Below the pieces are notes generated by a model that did no database searches, had not been told where the DNA came from, and worked only from the letters and a program-made list of their open reading frames with translations. This document shows positions 28,552 to 38,447 of a stretch of DNA of 64,000 nucleotides, one piece after another. The position numbers and the translations under genes are program-made. Origin of the DNA: CBDCVA01 sp965222935 [NCBI: Candidatus Latescibacterota bacterium] (GTDB taxonomy: Bacteria; Latescibacterota; CBDCVA01); assembly GCA_965222935.1 (NCBI GenBank), contig CBDCVA010000002.1, forward strand, positions 248,001-312,000. Reading direction: 5' to 3'. The first letter of the stretch is position 1; each line of letters begins with the position of its first letter.

Positions 28552-29271
28552 ATGCGATGGCCACACCCTCTGCACCGAGGCCGATTCATCCGCCGCGTCA
28601 ACCGCTTCATGGCGGAGGTCGAACTCGATGGGTGTTGTCTGGCTGCTCACGTTCCCAGCTCCGGCAGGCTCACGGAGTTGTTGGTCCCAGGGAGGACGGT
28701 AGCACTCTTGCGTCACCCCGGCGGCGAGCGGCGCACACGGTTCTCGCTCGAGTTGGTGCGCATCCGACGGGGCTGGACGGCCATTGGCGGCGTTCTGGCC
28801 AACCGGCTGGCGGTCGAGGGGGTGTGGGAAGGTCGCTTTGCCGATGTTTGGGGCACGGGACCGATCCGCAAAGAGGTGCCCTGGGAGAAGGGTCGGGTAG
28901 ACCTGTGGCTGGACGGGCCAACCGGTTCACGCCTGATCGAGGTCAAGGCTGTGACGCTTGTGGAAGGGGGAATCGCTCTCTTTCCCGATGCCCCGACGGC
29001 GCGCGGGACGCGCCAGCTTCGGGCTCTGACCCGGGCGCGCCAGGTGGGCCTCGACGCCGCAGTGCTCTTCGTCATTCTGCGCGGCGACGCCCGGGAAATA
29101 CAGCCTCATGTGTGCCACGACCCGGCCTTCACGCGGGCCCTTCGGGAAGCGAGCACTGCGGGCGTGTGGGTGGGCGCGGTGGATTGCGCTGTTGGGGTAC
29201 GCGAGGTCGTCCTGCGCCGCTGGGTCCCGATCTGCGGCCTCCACTGTGACTCCGCATCCGGAGACGGCTGA
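28552..29271 (+). CDS. sfsA: SfsA-family DNA/RNA nuclease
   Basis: SfsA was named for sugar fermentation stimulation and is described as a DNA-binding protein or nuclease. Landmarks: GRFIRRVNRFMAEVELDG, HVPSSGRLTELLVPGR, the PD-(D/E)XK-like KGRVDLWLDG and SRLIEVKAVTLVEGGIALFP, then FPDAPTARGTRQL. Length 239 is standard. ATG 28552 is chosen because homology begins there. The stop overlaps the apparent beginning of comEC. Confidence 0.88.
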   Translation: MRWPHPLHRGRFIRRVNRFMAEVELDGCCLAAHVPSSGRLTELLVPGRTVALLRHPGGERRTRFSLELVRIRRGWTAIGGVLANRLAVEGVWEGRFADVWGTGPIRKEVPWEKGRVDLWLDGPTGSRLIEVKAVTLVEGGIALFPDAPTARGTRQLRALTRARQVGLDAAVLFVILRGDAREIQPHVCHDPAFTRALREASTAGVWVGAVDCAVGVREVVLRRWVPICGLHCDSASGDG

Positions 29272-31597
29272 GAGGCATCGGAGCCGCAGCTCCCCCAGGC
29301 GTCGCCGTCCCTTTTGCCGCTGGTATCGCGGCGGAGTGGGCGCTAGGCTGGTCCTTCGAGTTCCTGGCGCTGGGAGCCGCCGTCCTGCTGGTGGCCATGG
29401 CGTTCCATCGCGGCAGGACGGTAGCCTACGCGGCGTTGGGGCTCATCGGCATGGCACGCGCGGCGGTAGTGCTCGTTGGCATCCCCCTCTTGGCGCCTGC
29501 CGGCGCTGACACTCCGACCGCTGAGACATTCGTGGGTCGCGTCTGCGCCGTCGAAATGGGGCGGGAGGGGCGCTTGGCGATCGAAGGCCGCTTCCGCCCC
29601 GAAGGTGAAGGCGGGACGGTTCGTTCCGCTTTGCTCCAGTGGAGGAACCCGAACAGTAAGCCCGAGCCGGGCGACTTGGTGCGCGTCGTCGGTACTGCAT
29701 ATCAGCCCGGGCTCGCCCGCAACCCCGGAGGGTTCGACCAGCGCGCCTGGCTGCGACAGAGGGGCATCGCCCAGGTGATCCGCGCGAAGGGCTCCGACAC
29801 CGTGGAGGTCCTCGCGCAAGACGCGGTCCCGTCGCTGAATGCTCTCGCCGAGCGCTCTCGAGATTGGATGAGAGATCGTTTCTCTGAGCTCTTGCCGGAA
29901 GCCGTTGGCGGTCTGGCCACGGGTCTGGCGTTGGGGGAGCGCCGCGCGGTGAGCAGGGATCTGCTGCTCGGCTTCGAGCGGGCGGGCGCGGTCCACATAC
30001 TGGCAGCATCGGGATTACACGTGGGCATCGTCGCAAGCTTGGCTTTCATCCTTGCGGGGCTTGTGGGTCTTGGGCGTCGGGGTCAAAGCTCCGTTGTCGC
30101 GATCGCGGCGGGCTTCTTTGTGTTAATCGTAGGCGCGGGGCCAAGTGCCGTTCGCGCGTGGATCATGCTCGCCGTGGCTCTAGCGGCGAGAGCCACGGAG
30201 CGCGATGCCGACTGGCCGAACGTGCTAGCTTTCGCTGCGCTCTGTGTGCTGGCGATCGACCCCGGAGCGCTCTTCTCGCCCGGCTTCAGCTCTCTTTTTC
30301 CGCTGTCTTCGGGATTGCCTGGCTCTACCGCCCTCTCGTGCGACAGCTCCCGACGGTAAGCGCCCTTCCACTGGGGCGGGGCCTGACGCCGCTCTTCGCG
30401 GTGACGATCGCAGCGCAGCTCGCCACGCTGCCCGTCGTCGCCTATCACTTCTCGCAGGTGCCGCTTTTCGCCTTGGTGGCCAACCCGTTGGCTGTGCCAT
30501 TGGTCGGCCTGGCCCTTCCCGCGTTGCTGTGCGCCGTCGCCTTCTCTATCGTCAGCACGCCGCTCGGCGCCGTCTTCGCTAACACGGCTTTCCTACCGCT
30601 CTATGGCCTCGTGGCCCTGGGCCAGTTCTTCAAGACGCTGCCTCTGGCGACCACCGCCATCGGGGGCAAGGAATGGCCCTGGTGCCTGGCGCTGGTGGCG
30701 CTGGGGATGCTCGCCCTGGGAACACCCGGGGCGGCTTTCCGGGCACGGTCGGCGCTGTGTGCCGTAGCGTTAGCGGCCGTCCTGACCTGGCACGACCTCA
30801 TCGCTGAGAAAACACCCGTCGAGATCGCTTTCATGGATGTGGGACAGGGGGATGCGGCTCTCGTACGGCTGCCGGAAGGGGCGGTGCTCCTCGTGGATGG
30901 TGGGCCAAACTGGGGAAAGACCGGGGCGGGCGCATCGGTCATCGCGCCCGCTATGGCTGCGATGGGCCTGGACCGGGTTGACGCCGTGCTCCTGTCCCAT
31001 CCAGACGCCGATCACCTAGGCGGCCTCGTCTATGTCTTGCGGCACCTGGGCGTACGCACAATCCTTGAGGGGCCGGGCACACGCTCTTCGACCCTGTACC
31101 GCGAGTTCTCTACGGTGGCCGATTCGCTTGGCATTACCAGATGGCGGCTCACCGCAGGGGACAGCTTGTCCGATCTTTCCGGTGCGGCGGCGATTGTCCT
31201 GCATCCGCCACGCGAAGCGGTATCCCGGCTTGACATCAACGACAGATCGCTGGTTCTGCGACTGGAACTGGGGGGATCCTCGGTGCTCTTGACGGGGGAC
31301 ATCGAAGCCCCAGGGGAGGCGTTGCTTACGGCCTGGGGAGAGCGGCTGAGGACGGAGATCCTCAAGGTGCCGCATCACGGCTCAAGAACGTCCTCTACGC
31401 CCGGGTTTATCGGGGCCGTGCGGCCCAAGATCGCGGTGGCCTCCGTCGGAATGCGCAACCCATACGGCCATCCATCGTCCGAAGTAATAGAGCGGTACAC
31501 GGCCGCAGGTGCGGACATCTACCGAACGGACCTCCACGGGGCTGTCATCATCCGGATCAAAGAACATGGCGCAAGCATCCACCCCCTCATCCGATAG
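29268..31597 (+). pseudogene. comEC: ComEC/Rec2 DNA-uptake channel, interrupted by a one-base frameshift
   Basis: Natural-competence channel with hydrolase domain. First part (to about 30287): membrane helices, OB-like domain and the competence signature AVHILAASGLHVGIVASLAF. Second part, in another frame (from about 30287 to 31597): QLSFSAVFGIAWLYRPLV, further helices, then a metallo-beta-lactamase domain with FMDVGQGDAALVRLPEGA, LLSHPDADHLGGLVYV and KVPHHGSRTSS. At 30285-30288 the text reads TTCA where TTCCA would restore GFQLSFS, so exactly one C is missing. The start is also unclear: homology-like sequence begins before ATG 29391, where only CTG 29268 (overlapping the sfsA stop as CTGA) is available. 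Either a recent pseudogene or a sequence error; the rest looks intact. Confidence 0.88.
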
Positions 31598-32486
31598 ACT
31601 GTGTGCGGTCTTTGGAGGCTCCGGGTTCGTTGGAAGAGGCGTTGTACGTGCGCTCAGGGACGCGGGCGTCGGAATCCGCTCTGTGGCGCGAGGTCAGCGC
31701 ACGACGGAGCCTCCCGAACCGGGTGTCGAACTCGTCCTTGCCGACATCACCGAGCCTGCCACGCTGCCGCCGGCACTCGAGGGCGTCTCGACCCTCGTGC
31801 ACTGCGTGGGCATTATCCGCGAGCGCGGCCCAATCCGCTTCGAGCGCGTGCATGCCGAGGGAACGCGCCATCTGGTCGAGGCGGCGAAAGCGACGGGTGT
31901 GCATCGGATCGTCTACATCAGCGCCCTGGGCACGCGACCCGATGCGCCAGCGCGGTATCACACGACGAAGTGGGAGGCGGAGGAGGCGATCCGAGGCTCG
32001 GGTCTGGAGTACGCCATCTTCCGACCCTCTATCGTCTTCGGCCCCGACGACGAGTTCGTCAACGCGTTCGCGAAGATCAGCCGCATCCCGCCTTTCTTCC
32101 CCATCATCGGGCCGGGCACGTCGAAGTTCCAACCCGTGAGCCTCGATGACCTAGCGGCCGCTATCGTAGGGGCCGTCCGCGCGCCGGGACCGCTTGCAGC
32201 ACTGTACGAGGTCGGCTCCGGCGACACGCTTTCGCTCAACGAGATCGTGTATTCGATCCTGCGCCTTTTGGGACGCAGGCGCTGGCTGGTCCACATCCCT
32301 ACACCCGTCGCGCGCGTCCAGGCGTTTTTCCTAGAACACCTGCTGCCCCGGCCGCCCTTCACGCGGGAACAGGTCAGAATGTTGGGCGAGGACAACATCT
32401 GCCGAGAGCCGAATGCCTTGCCCGAGCTTCTTGGGCGTGAACCTGTCGGTTTCGAGGAAGGGATCGAGCGCTACCTGCGCCGCTAG
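31566..32486 (+). CDS. NAD(P)-binding atypical SDR, complex I NDUFA9-like
   Basis: Rossmann-fold protein with AVFGGSGFVGRGVVRALRDA (GxxGxxG) at residues 12-31, TLVHCVGIIRERGPIRFERV, YHTTKWEAEEAIRGSGLEY (YxxxK) and FRPSIVFGPDDEF. This is the pattern of the NDUFA9-type subgroup, whose members act in quinone biosynthesis or complex I assembly; the exact substrate is unknown. ATG 31566 gives 306 residues and overlaps the comEC end by 32 nt. Converges with bioD, overlapping it by 4 nt. Confidence 0.82.
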   Translation: MAQASTPSSDRLCAVFGGSGFVGRGVVRALRDAGVGIRSVARGQRTTEPPEPGVELVLADITEPATLPPALEGVSTLVHCVGIIRERGPIRFERVHAEGTRHLVEAAKATGVHRIVYISALGTRPDAPARYHTTKWEAEEAIRGSGLEYAIFRPSIVFGPDDEFVNAFAKISRIPPFFPIIGPGTSKFQPVSLDDLAAAIVGAVRAPGPLAALYEVGSGDTLSLNEIVYSILRLLGRRRWLVHIPTPVARVQAFFLEHLLPRPPFTREQVRMLGEDNICREPNALPELLGREPVGFEEGIERYLRR

Positions 32487-33244
32487 GGCCCTCCGCGCCC
32501 GCGAGGGCTCAAGCGTGGGAAGGTCAGGCCGGGGAAAAGCCGCGTCAGATCCACCATCCGCTCGATCTGCTGCGGGAGATTGCCCAGGCGGCACCCCTCG
32601 ACCGAGACGGCTTCGTCGTAATCCAGGCTTCCGAGGATCGGTACGCACGTCAGCTCGCGCAAGGCGCCCAGGTTGGTCCGCTCTGCAGGGCCTGGCGGAT
32701 CGGGCGTCGCCCGGTTGAGCAGAACGCCGCGCACGTCGAGCCCTTCGCGTCTGGAGGCTTCGAGCGTGAGCAGCGTGTGGTTGATCGTCCCCAGGCCCGC
32801 ACGCGCCACGATGAGAAGCGGCGCATCCAGCCTTCGGGCCAGGCCCGCGACGGAGAGCCCTTCGGTCAGCGGCACCAGGATGCCTCCGATGCCCTCGATG
32901 ATGAGGACCTGGTGCCGCGCGACGAGCTTCTGGTACGCGGCCAGAATCTCCAACTCGTTCACCGGGAGCCCCTCTTCGCGCGCGGCGACCCAGGGGGCCA
33001 GAGGCGCCTCGTAGCATGCCGGGCAGACGGCCTCGTCGGACCCATCGATCCCCGCGGCCCAACTCAGGAAGCGCACATCATCGGAGACGAGCGTCTCCCC
33101 GATGCGCCGTGCACCCGTCGCCACAGGTTTCATCACGCCGACATCGATGCCTCGCCCGCTCAGAAGCTCCGCCAGCGCCCCCGCGACGGTAGTCTTGCCT
33201 ACGCCGGTATCGGTGGCTGTAACGAAGAGCGCCGATGCGGGCAT
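32483..33244 (-). CDS. bioD: Dethiobiotin synthetase
   Basis: ATP-dependent closure of the ureido ring from diaminopelargonate and CO2 in biotin synthesis. P-loop LFVTATDTGVGKTTVAG at residues 6-22, conserved Lys in GVMKPVATGA, and EGIGGILVPLTEGLS as the conserved Glu/Gly block. ATG 33244 starts exactly at the homology; the long upstream frame is antisense-like filler. No other biotin genes are nearby; it follows the M23 peptidase gene by 26 nt. Confidence 0.92.
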   Translation of the reverse strand: MPASALFVTATDTGVGKTTVAGALAELLSGRGIDVGVMKPVATGARRIGETLVSDDVRFLSWAAGIDGSDEAVCPACYEAPLAPWVAAREEGLPVNELEILAAYQKLVARHQVLIIEGIGGILVPLTEGLSVAGLARRLDAPLLIVARAGLGTINHTLLTLEASRREGLDVRGVLLNRATPDPPGPAERTNLGALRELTCVPILGSLDYDEAVSVEGCRLGNLPQQIERMVDLTRLFPGLTFPRLSPRGRGGP

Positions 33245-33270
33245 CAGTAGCGGCGAGCGGACGACGCGGC

Positions 33271-35703
33271 TTAATCGGCGGGCGTGATGGCTTGCGGCGG
33301 CACGGTGAACGTGCTCAAGACGCGCGCCTCGTTGCTCGCTAGGTCGCGCGCGACGATTTGAAAGGTGTGGCGACCGGATGGGAGCGGTTCGCGCACCGTG
33401 AAGCTGACGCTGTCGTCCTCGGGGTCGTAGACGCTGATGACCCGCTCGTCGTCGAGCTTGATGTAGATGTCCACATCCCGCCCGATGCCGCTGCCGGGGT
33501 CCTCGACCTTGGCGAAGAGAGTGGGCTGTGCGGTCGCACTTCGGCTTCCAGGCCGGGGCTGGAGGTCCCACACGCGCGGCGGCTGGTCATCTTGCAGGAC
33601 AGCAAAGGCTGAGAGTGACGTCACCGCCGCCGCCACTGTGGAACTGTCGGGGCCCAGATTGCCGCCTACGAAGGTCCATCCGCCCGATGATTCAACCCTG
33701 TAAATTCCGAGCTTCGTGGGGTCCGGATCATTCGAAGTACAACGCAGGCGGACGGTGGCCTTGCGGTTCCAAGGCGCTGCGGGCGCCACGAAGTTATAGA
33801 GAGGGCCTGCGAGCGAGAGGCCTGCACTCTCAGCCGCGCGCAGAGCGGCAGCCGACGGTTGCACCGGCTCGAAGTGGACCAGAAGCGGCTCGAACAGATC
33901 TCCCGGATCGACCTCGAAGAGGGCGGCGCGGTCCTGGGACCATGCTCGCCCGGCCTTCTTTGGTACCATGCGGTGAAAGACCTTGGCAAGATAACCGCGC
34001 CCCCAGGAGCCAGCAACACTCACGCCCCTCACCTCGGCGCGAAGCTCCGCGCGCGACGCCATCGGTTGCGGAAGGACAGCGCGGTACTGGGTCAGCGACA
34101 CCTGCTCGAGGTCAGGTCTTGTGGCTGGGGCGTGTCCCACATGGACGACGGCCTCTGGCGAGGCGCCGAGCGGTTCGCTAGCGTTCACCGTGAGCACCAG
34201 AGCGTCTCGCATGGCCTCAGCGGTGATGTGAAACAGTGGAGGTCTTGTGCGAGCAGACACCTCCGAGGAGGAGAATCCGGCGAAGACCGGGAGGGAGACC
34301 GCGCCCAGCTCATCGGTCGCTATCGCGCGGATGAGGAGGTTTCCCGCCGCCCTGTCACCACGTCGCGGCAGGCGCCAGGTGAGTTGACCGCTCGGGTCCG
34401 GGTGGATCGGCCCGAGCTTATGCCAGGTGGCGGCATCGTCTCCCGACCAGGCCAGTACAGCAGTGACGGGGTCGTCATCGGGATCGGAGACGCGGCCGCG
34501 GACCACGAGGACGGTGTCATCCAGCGACGTCTTCAGCGGTGCCAACTGCGGTGGACGATCGACCAAAATATCCAGGTTGGCGAAGGAACGGTTCCCCATG
34601 GCATCCTGCGCACAGACCTCGATCGCATGCCGGCCTCGGCCGAGGTCCTGAGTCCGGATCGCGCCACCGTGGGCGTCGGCCCAGGTGACGACCTCCAGGT
34701 CATTACCCGTGGCGACGAAGAAGTTCATGAAGGTGCCCGCGCCCAAGGCACGGAGGGCATAGTTGTATACGAGATCGCTCTTGTGCGTCTCGTGATAGGC
34801 GAAGTGACTCAGCCGCGCGGCGAAGACGCGGTTTCCGTCCACGCGCAGTTCGAGCATATAGGGTGCCAGACGGTTGCCCGCAGCATCGGCCCTATCGTCC
34901 ACCTGCACCGCGACGCCGATCGTCCCCCAGGCCACCGGCGTCGTTTGCGCGCGCCATATCGAATCACCCCGCGCCGACCGCAGCGGCAACCGGACGGGCG
35001 TAAGCTGGCCGTCGATGCGTGCGGCCCGGTCGAGGGGGATCAGAGCCGCCTGGCGGATCCGCGGACGGCGGGTGTCGGTAATGGAGAAACCGTGTTCGAG
35101 CGGATTGAGGGGCCGATGACGGCTATCCCGTAGCTCGAAGTGCAGGTGCGGCGGGCCCGCGCCGGTATCCCCCGTCCAGCCGATCACATCTCCGGCGCGG
35201 ACCCCGATCTGACCGCGCGGCAGCTCAAAATCCACCTGATAGTGGCCGCGCTGCTCTTGTTTGGCTTCCAGCACCTCACGGATGGGCGATGCAAAATCTT
35301 CCAGGTGGGCGTAGACGGCGTAGCGCCCATCATTCAGGCGCAGGTAGACCGCCTTGCCGTAGCCCCAGGGCGAGGCGCGCACCCGACGCACATCCCCGGC
35401 GGCGATCGCGCGTACGGGCAGGCCCCGCTGTCCCCAGGTCTTCAGGTCGATCCCGGCGTGGAAGTGGCCCCTGCGGAATTCGCCGAAGGTGGAGCTGAGC
35501 GCCCGTGACGCTTCGAGCGGCCACAGGTAGCGCGAGCGGGACTCGGGCTCTCCTGCCGACGCGGTCGCCGTAACGCCTAGAGCGAGAGCAACGCTAACGC
35601 TCACCCGCGACGCGCGGCCTGTGCGGGCGCCACTAGCGAGCAGCCCTTGAAACGCCCGACGGAGGCTCACGAGGGGGGTTCGACTAGGGCTCAGGAACTT
35701 CAA
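33271..35703 (-). CDS. Large secreted M23 (LytM-type) metallopeptidase
   Basis: 810-residue envelope protein: Arg-rich start and signal peptide ending near ATASAG (about residue 51), then an M23 domain with HFHAGID (His82, Asp86 as zinc ligands), SPWGYGKAVYLRLNDGRYAV and HLHFEL (third ligand). The long C-terminal part contains beta-sandwich repeats with DPDDDPVTAVLAWSGDDAAT and a final Ig-like segment ending FQIVARDLASNEARVLSTF. This architecture resembles M23 proteins common in Bacteroidetes and relatives. The start overlaps mlaD in ATGA, tying it to the Mla operon. Substrate is presumably peptidoglycan; whether it is active as an endopeptidase or works as an activator is unknown. Confidence 0.85.
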   Translation of the reverse strand: MKFLSPSRTPLVSLRRAFQGLLASGARTGRASRVSVSVALALGVTATASAGEPESRSRYLWPLEASRALSSTFGEFRRGHFHAGIDLKTWGQRGLPVRAIAAGDVRRVRASPWGYGKAVYLRLNDGRYAVYAHLEDFASPIREVLEAKQEQRGHYQVDFELPRGQIGVRAGDVIGWTGDTGAGPPHLHFELRDSRHRPLNPLEHGFSITDTRRPRIRQAALIPLDRAARIDGQLTPVRLPLRSARGDSIWRAQTTPVAWGTIGVAVQVDDRADAAGNRLAPYMLELRVDGNRVFAARLSHFAYHETHKSDLVYNYALRALGAGTFMNFFVATGNDLEVVTWADAHGGAIRTQDLGRGRHAIEVCAQDAMGNRSFANLDILVDRPPQLAPLKTSLDDTVLVVRGRVSDPDDDPVTAVLAWSGDDAATWHKLGPIHPDPSGQLTWRLPRRGDRAAGNLLIRAIATDELGAVSLPVFAGFSSSEVSARTRPPLFHITAEAMRDALVLTVNASEPLGASPEAVVHVGHAPATRPDLEQVSLTQYRAVLPQPMASRAELRAEVRGVSVAGSWGRGYLAKVFHRMVPKKAGRAWSQDRAALFEVDPGDLFEPLLVHFEPVQPSAAALRAAESAGLSLAGPLYNFVAPAAPWNRKATVRLRCTSNDPDPTKLGIYRVESSGGWTFVGGNLGPDSSTVAAAVTSLSAFAVLQDDQPPRVWDLQPRPGSRSATAQPTLFAKVEDPGSGIGRDVDIYIKLDDERVISVYDPEDDSVSFTVREPLPSGRHTFQIVARDLASNEARVLSTFTVPPQAITPAD

Positions 35704-36599
35704 AAGACGCTGATGTGAAAGTAGCGCCGCGGCTGCGCTTTGATGTCCGCGATGAGGCTGTCCACCGAGGCGATCGTCCTCAGAAGTTGCGTGTAGGCCC
35801 GCTCCTCGGCGACGAGCTTGCCCAGCGTGCCTTCACCGCGCTCGATTCGTCCCGCGATGCGCGTGAACGCTCGCGTCGCGTCTTCGAGGGTGGTCACCAG
35901 GCTGTCCATACGCAAGGCGGCGCGGTGGAGGTGCACCACACCATCCCGAAGCTCAGGCCGGTTTTCCCGGGTGAGAGTGTCCAGCCTCGATGTCACCCGC
36001 TCGGCGGCTGTGATGGTCCGGGAGAGCGCCGACCGGTCGTCATCGAGCCCGTGTCGTAGCGTCGCCAAGAGGCCGCCCGCGTCCTCGAGCGCCCCACTCA
36101 ATCGGCGCGCGTTCGCCTCGTCCAGCACCCGGCCCATGGAGGTCTCCAGAAAATCGGCCACATCCGTAAGACGCTTGGTGGCGGCGCTCACGGTTTCGGT
36201 GAAAGGCGGGCGGTCGTCGCTCGCAATGTGGTCACCGTCCCGCAGCGGTTCTGTGCTGTCGCGCGGCAAGATGACCACAGACTGCTCGCCCAAAAGGTCC
36301 AGCATCTCGATGCGCGCGCGGCTGTTGGCGGGCAGGACCACCCCATCATGGATGGAAAGTTCGAGGCGGGCACGGCCTTCGTGAAGCACGATATCGGTCA
36401 CCTTGCCGATCCGCACGCCCGCTAGTGTGATGGGGTCGCCACGCACCAGACCGGTCACGTCCGTGAACTCCGTGGTCACTTGGTAGGTACGGTAGGCAAG
36501 GCTGTGCCGACCGGAAAGCCAGAGGCCACCGCCGATGACGATAGCGACCGCCAGCAGGATGACCAGACCCAGCATGAGCTCGGAACGACGCTCGTCCAT
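35700..36599 (-). CDS. mlaD: MCE-domain lipid transport protein (MlaD-like)
   Basis: Membrane-anchored substrate-binding ring of an Mla-type phospholipid transporter. One N-terminal helix (LMLGLVILLAVAIVIGGGLW), then the MCE domain with FTDVTGLVRGDPITLAGVRI and ARIEMLDLLGEQSVVI. The C-terminal 150 residues are helical and heptad-like and may form a tunnel as in other MCE proteins. Follows mlaF by 4 nt. Confidence 0.88.
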   Translation of the reverse strand: MDERRSELMLGLVILLAVAIVIGGGLWLSGRHSLAYRTYQVTTEFTDVTGLVRGDPITLAGVRIGKVTDIVLHEGRARLELSIHDGVVLPANSRARIEMLDLLGEQSVVILPRDSTEPLRDGDHIASDDRPPFTETVSAATKRLTDVADFLETSMGRVLDEANARRLSGALEDAGGLLATLRHGLDDDRSALSRTITAAERVTSRLDTLTRENRPELRDGVVHLHRAALRMDSLVTTLEDATRAFTRIAGRIERGEGTLGKLVAEERAYTQLLRTIASVDSLIADIKAQPRRYFHISVF

Positions 36600-36603
36600 G
36601 CAG

Positions 36604-37407
36604 CTAACCCTGTAGTAGGTCCATCATCTTCGATTCTTCCCCAGGTACCTCCTCCTCCGGGGGCTCCAAATCGCCGCGCATGAAGCTCACCAGGAGCGGA
36701 TTGCCGCCGCTGGCGATCGCTGTGGCGCTCTGTTCCACAGCAATCGTGGCCTCGTAGAGCAGGGCGATGCGGTCGGAGGTTCGTGTGGCCAGATCCATGT
36801 CGTGCGTGACGAGTACCGAGGTCATGCGCACCTCGCGCTGAAGATCGCCGATCAGGTCACCGATGACCCGTGCCATCTTCGGGTCGAGCCCCGCGGTTGG
36901 CTCATCATAAAACATGTATTTGGGCTCCAACGCCAGCGCTCGTGCAATCCCCACCCGTCTGCGCATGCCCACCGATAGATGCTCGGGCAGAAGCCCCTCG
37001 GTGCCGCTCATCCCGACCAACTCCAGGCATTCGTCCACTCGGGCCCGCACCTCGGCGGTGGTCCCGCGTGTATGCATTCGCAAGGGCAGCCTCACGTTCT
37101 GCTCGACCGTCATCGAGTCGAGCAGAGCGCCCGTCTGGAAGACCACACCCATGCGCTGCCTGAGCGCGTACAACTCCTTGCGCCGCAGGCGCGGCACATT
37201 CCACTCCCCGAGGAAAACATCGCCCGAATCGGGCCTTTCCAGGCCGATGAGCTGCCGTAAGAACACGCTCTTACCCACACCCGAAGGCCCGACGATGGCC
37301 ACGGTCTGGCCGCTCTCGACGTTTAGGTCCACGCCGTCAAGGACGACCTTCCCCTCATAGCACTTATGCAAGTTGCGGACCACGATCATCGCATCGGCTC
37401 TCGGCAT
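36604..37407 (-). CDS. mlaF: ABC transporter ATP-binding protein (MlaF-like)
   Basis: ATPase of the lipid transporter. Walker A GPSGVGKS at residues 40-47, Q-loop in VVFQTGALLDSMTVEQN, signature LSVGMRRRVGIARALAL, Walker B YMFYDEPTAGLDP and the switch His in VLVTHDMDLA. The ABC signature reads LSVGM rather than LSGGM, the form frequent in the MlaF group. Length 267. Lies 4 nt after mlaE. Confidence 0.92.
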   Translation of the reverse strand: MPRADAMIVVRNLHKCYEGKVVLDGVDLNVESGQTVAIVGPSGVGKSVFLRQLIGLERPDSGDVFLGEWNVPRLRRKELYALRQRMGVVFQTGALLDSMTVEQNVRLPLRMHTRGTTAEVRARVDECLELVGMSGTEGLLPEHLSVGMRRRVGIARALALEPKYMFYDEPTAGLDPKMARVIGDLIGDLQREVRMTSVLVTHDMDLATRTSDRIALLYEATIAVEQSATAIASGGNPLLVSFMRGDLEPPEEEVPGEESKMMDLLQG

Positions 37408-37411
37408 GTCA

Positions 37412-38182
37412 TCATAGGAGAACGTCCATCAGGAAATAGTCGAAGAAAAGGATCAAGAGCGTGGAGGACACCATCGAATCGGTCGTCGCGGCACTCACGC
37501 CGCGCGCGCCACGCTGGGCCTGTAGCCCGACGTACGACCCGATCATAGTAATGACGCCACCGAAGACGCAAGCCTTGAACAAACCGACATAGATATCCTT
37601 GTACTTGAACACGACGCGGATGCCGTGCATGAAATCGTAGGTGGAGATGTCCGCCCGCACGATCGCCCAAATATAGCTGAGCAGGATGGCAATGGTGTCG
37701 GCGAAGATGGTGACCACGGGCAGCATCACCAGGCCCGCCAGAACGCGGGGCACGACCAGGTAGCCCATCGGGCTGATGGCCATTGCCTCAAGCGCCAGAA
37801 GCTGCTCGGAAACCTTCATCGTGCCGATCTCAGCCGTGATCCCCGATCCGACGCGCCCAGCGATCATGAGCCCGACCATGATCGGGCAGAGCTCCAGGAC
37901 CGATGTCTGGAACGCGACGGAGCCCACGACGTAGTCCGGCACGAAGCTTGTCTTCTGATAGACGGTTTGTACCACCATGGCCATGCCGATCAGCCCCGCG
38001 ACGGTGAGCCCTAGGGGAATGGACTCGATTCCCACGCGGTAGAACTGCTCGACCACCTGAACGCGGTAGTGCCCCACAGACGGCAGTTCCATGCAGAAGG
38101 CGCCGAAGCAGCGCATCAGGCCGACAAAATGGTGCGCGAAACGCTCCGACTTCCGACTTACGCTGACCAGCACCGTCTTCAT
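37412..38182 (-). CDS. mlaE: ABC transporter permease (MlaE-like)
   Basis: Inner-membrane permease of the same system, DUF140/MlaE family. Hydrophobic core with PLGLTVAGLIGMAMVVQTVY, ELCPIMVGLMIAGRVGSGIT and EIGTMKVSEQLLALEAMAIS, then four helices. I set the start at ATG 38182 (MKTVLVSVSRKSERFAHHF); the frame upstream to 38311 has no family resemblance. First gene of the mlaE-mlaF-mlaD-M23-bioD unit. Confidence 0.9.
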   Translation of the reverse strand: MKTVLVSVSRKSERFAHHFVGLMRCFGAFCMELPSVGHYRVQVVEQFYRVGIESIPLGLTVAGLIGMAMVVQTVYQKTSFVPDYVVGSVAFQTSVLELCPIMVGLMIAGRVGSGITAEIGTMKVSEQLLALEAMAISPMGYLVVPRVLAGLVMLPVVTIFADTIAILLSYIWAIVRADISTYDFMHGIRVVFKYKDIYVGLFKACVFGGVITMIGSYVGLQAQRGARGVSAATTDSMVSSTLLILFFDYFLMDVLL

Positions 38183-38320
38183 GTGGGTGAACCGCCTCCC
38201 GGAACGACAGGACGATGGAGTGCCGTCTTCTTGCCGTAATGTACGCCGTTCGGTCGCAATTACGAAACGCCAATGATGAAACCCGAATTCCGATGGCACC
38301 CCGGACGCCACGGCGGCACC

Positions 38321-38349
38321 TTGACACTCGGATGGAGCAGGGGTATTTT
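38321..38349 (+). promoter_or_regulatory. Sigma-70 promoter of ppiD
   Basis: TTGACA at 38321-38326, a 17-bp spacer and TATTTT at 38344-38349, about 100 nt before the ppiD start codon. Perfect -35 box and spacing in an intergenic, divergently transcribed region. Confidence 0.65.
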
Positions 38350-38447
38350 CCTGCCGTGTCCTACCGCGAGCGTGGCTGCGGGACCGACGTTGGCTGTCTC
38401 AGAGAGCCTTACCCCAGTTGAATTGCTGAAAGAAAGGGTGACCTTAG

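Noticed and set aside
29268-29391. General use of CTG start codons (mrdA and comEC)
   Set aside because: Both cases lie in genes with a separate one-base indel signal, and every other gene has ATG, GTG or TTG, so sequence error is the simpler account.
33859-35133. 424-codon open frame on the plus strand
   Set aside because: Lies wholly antisense to the M23 peptidase gene, whose motifs are clear; His/Arg/Gly-rich composition without any domain is typical of high-GC antisense frames.
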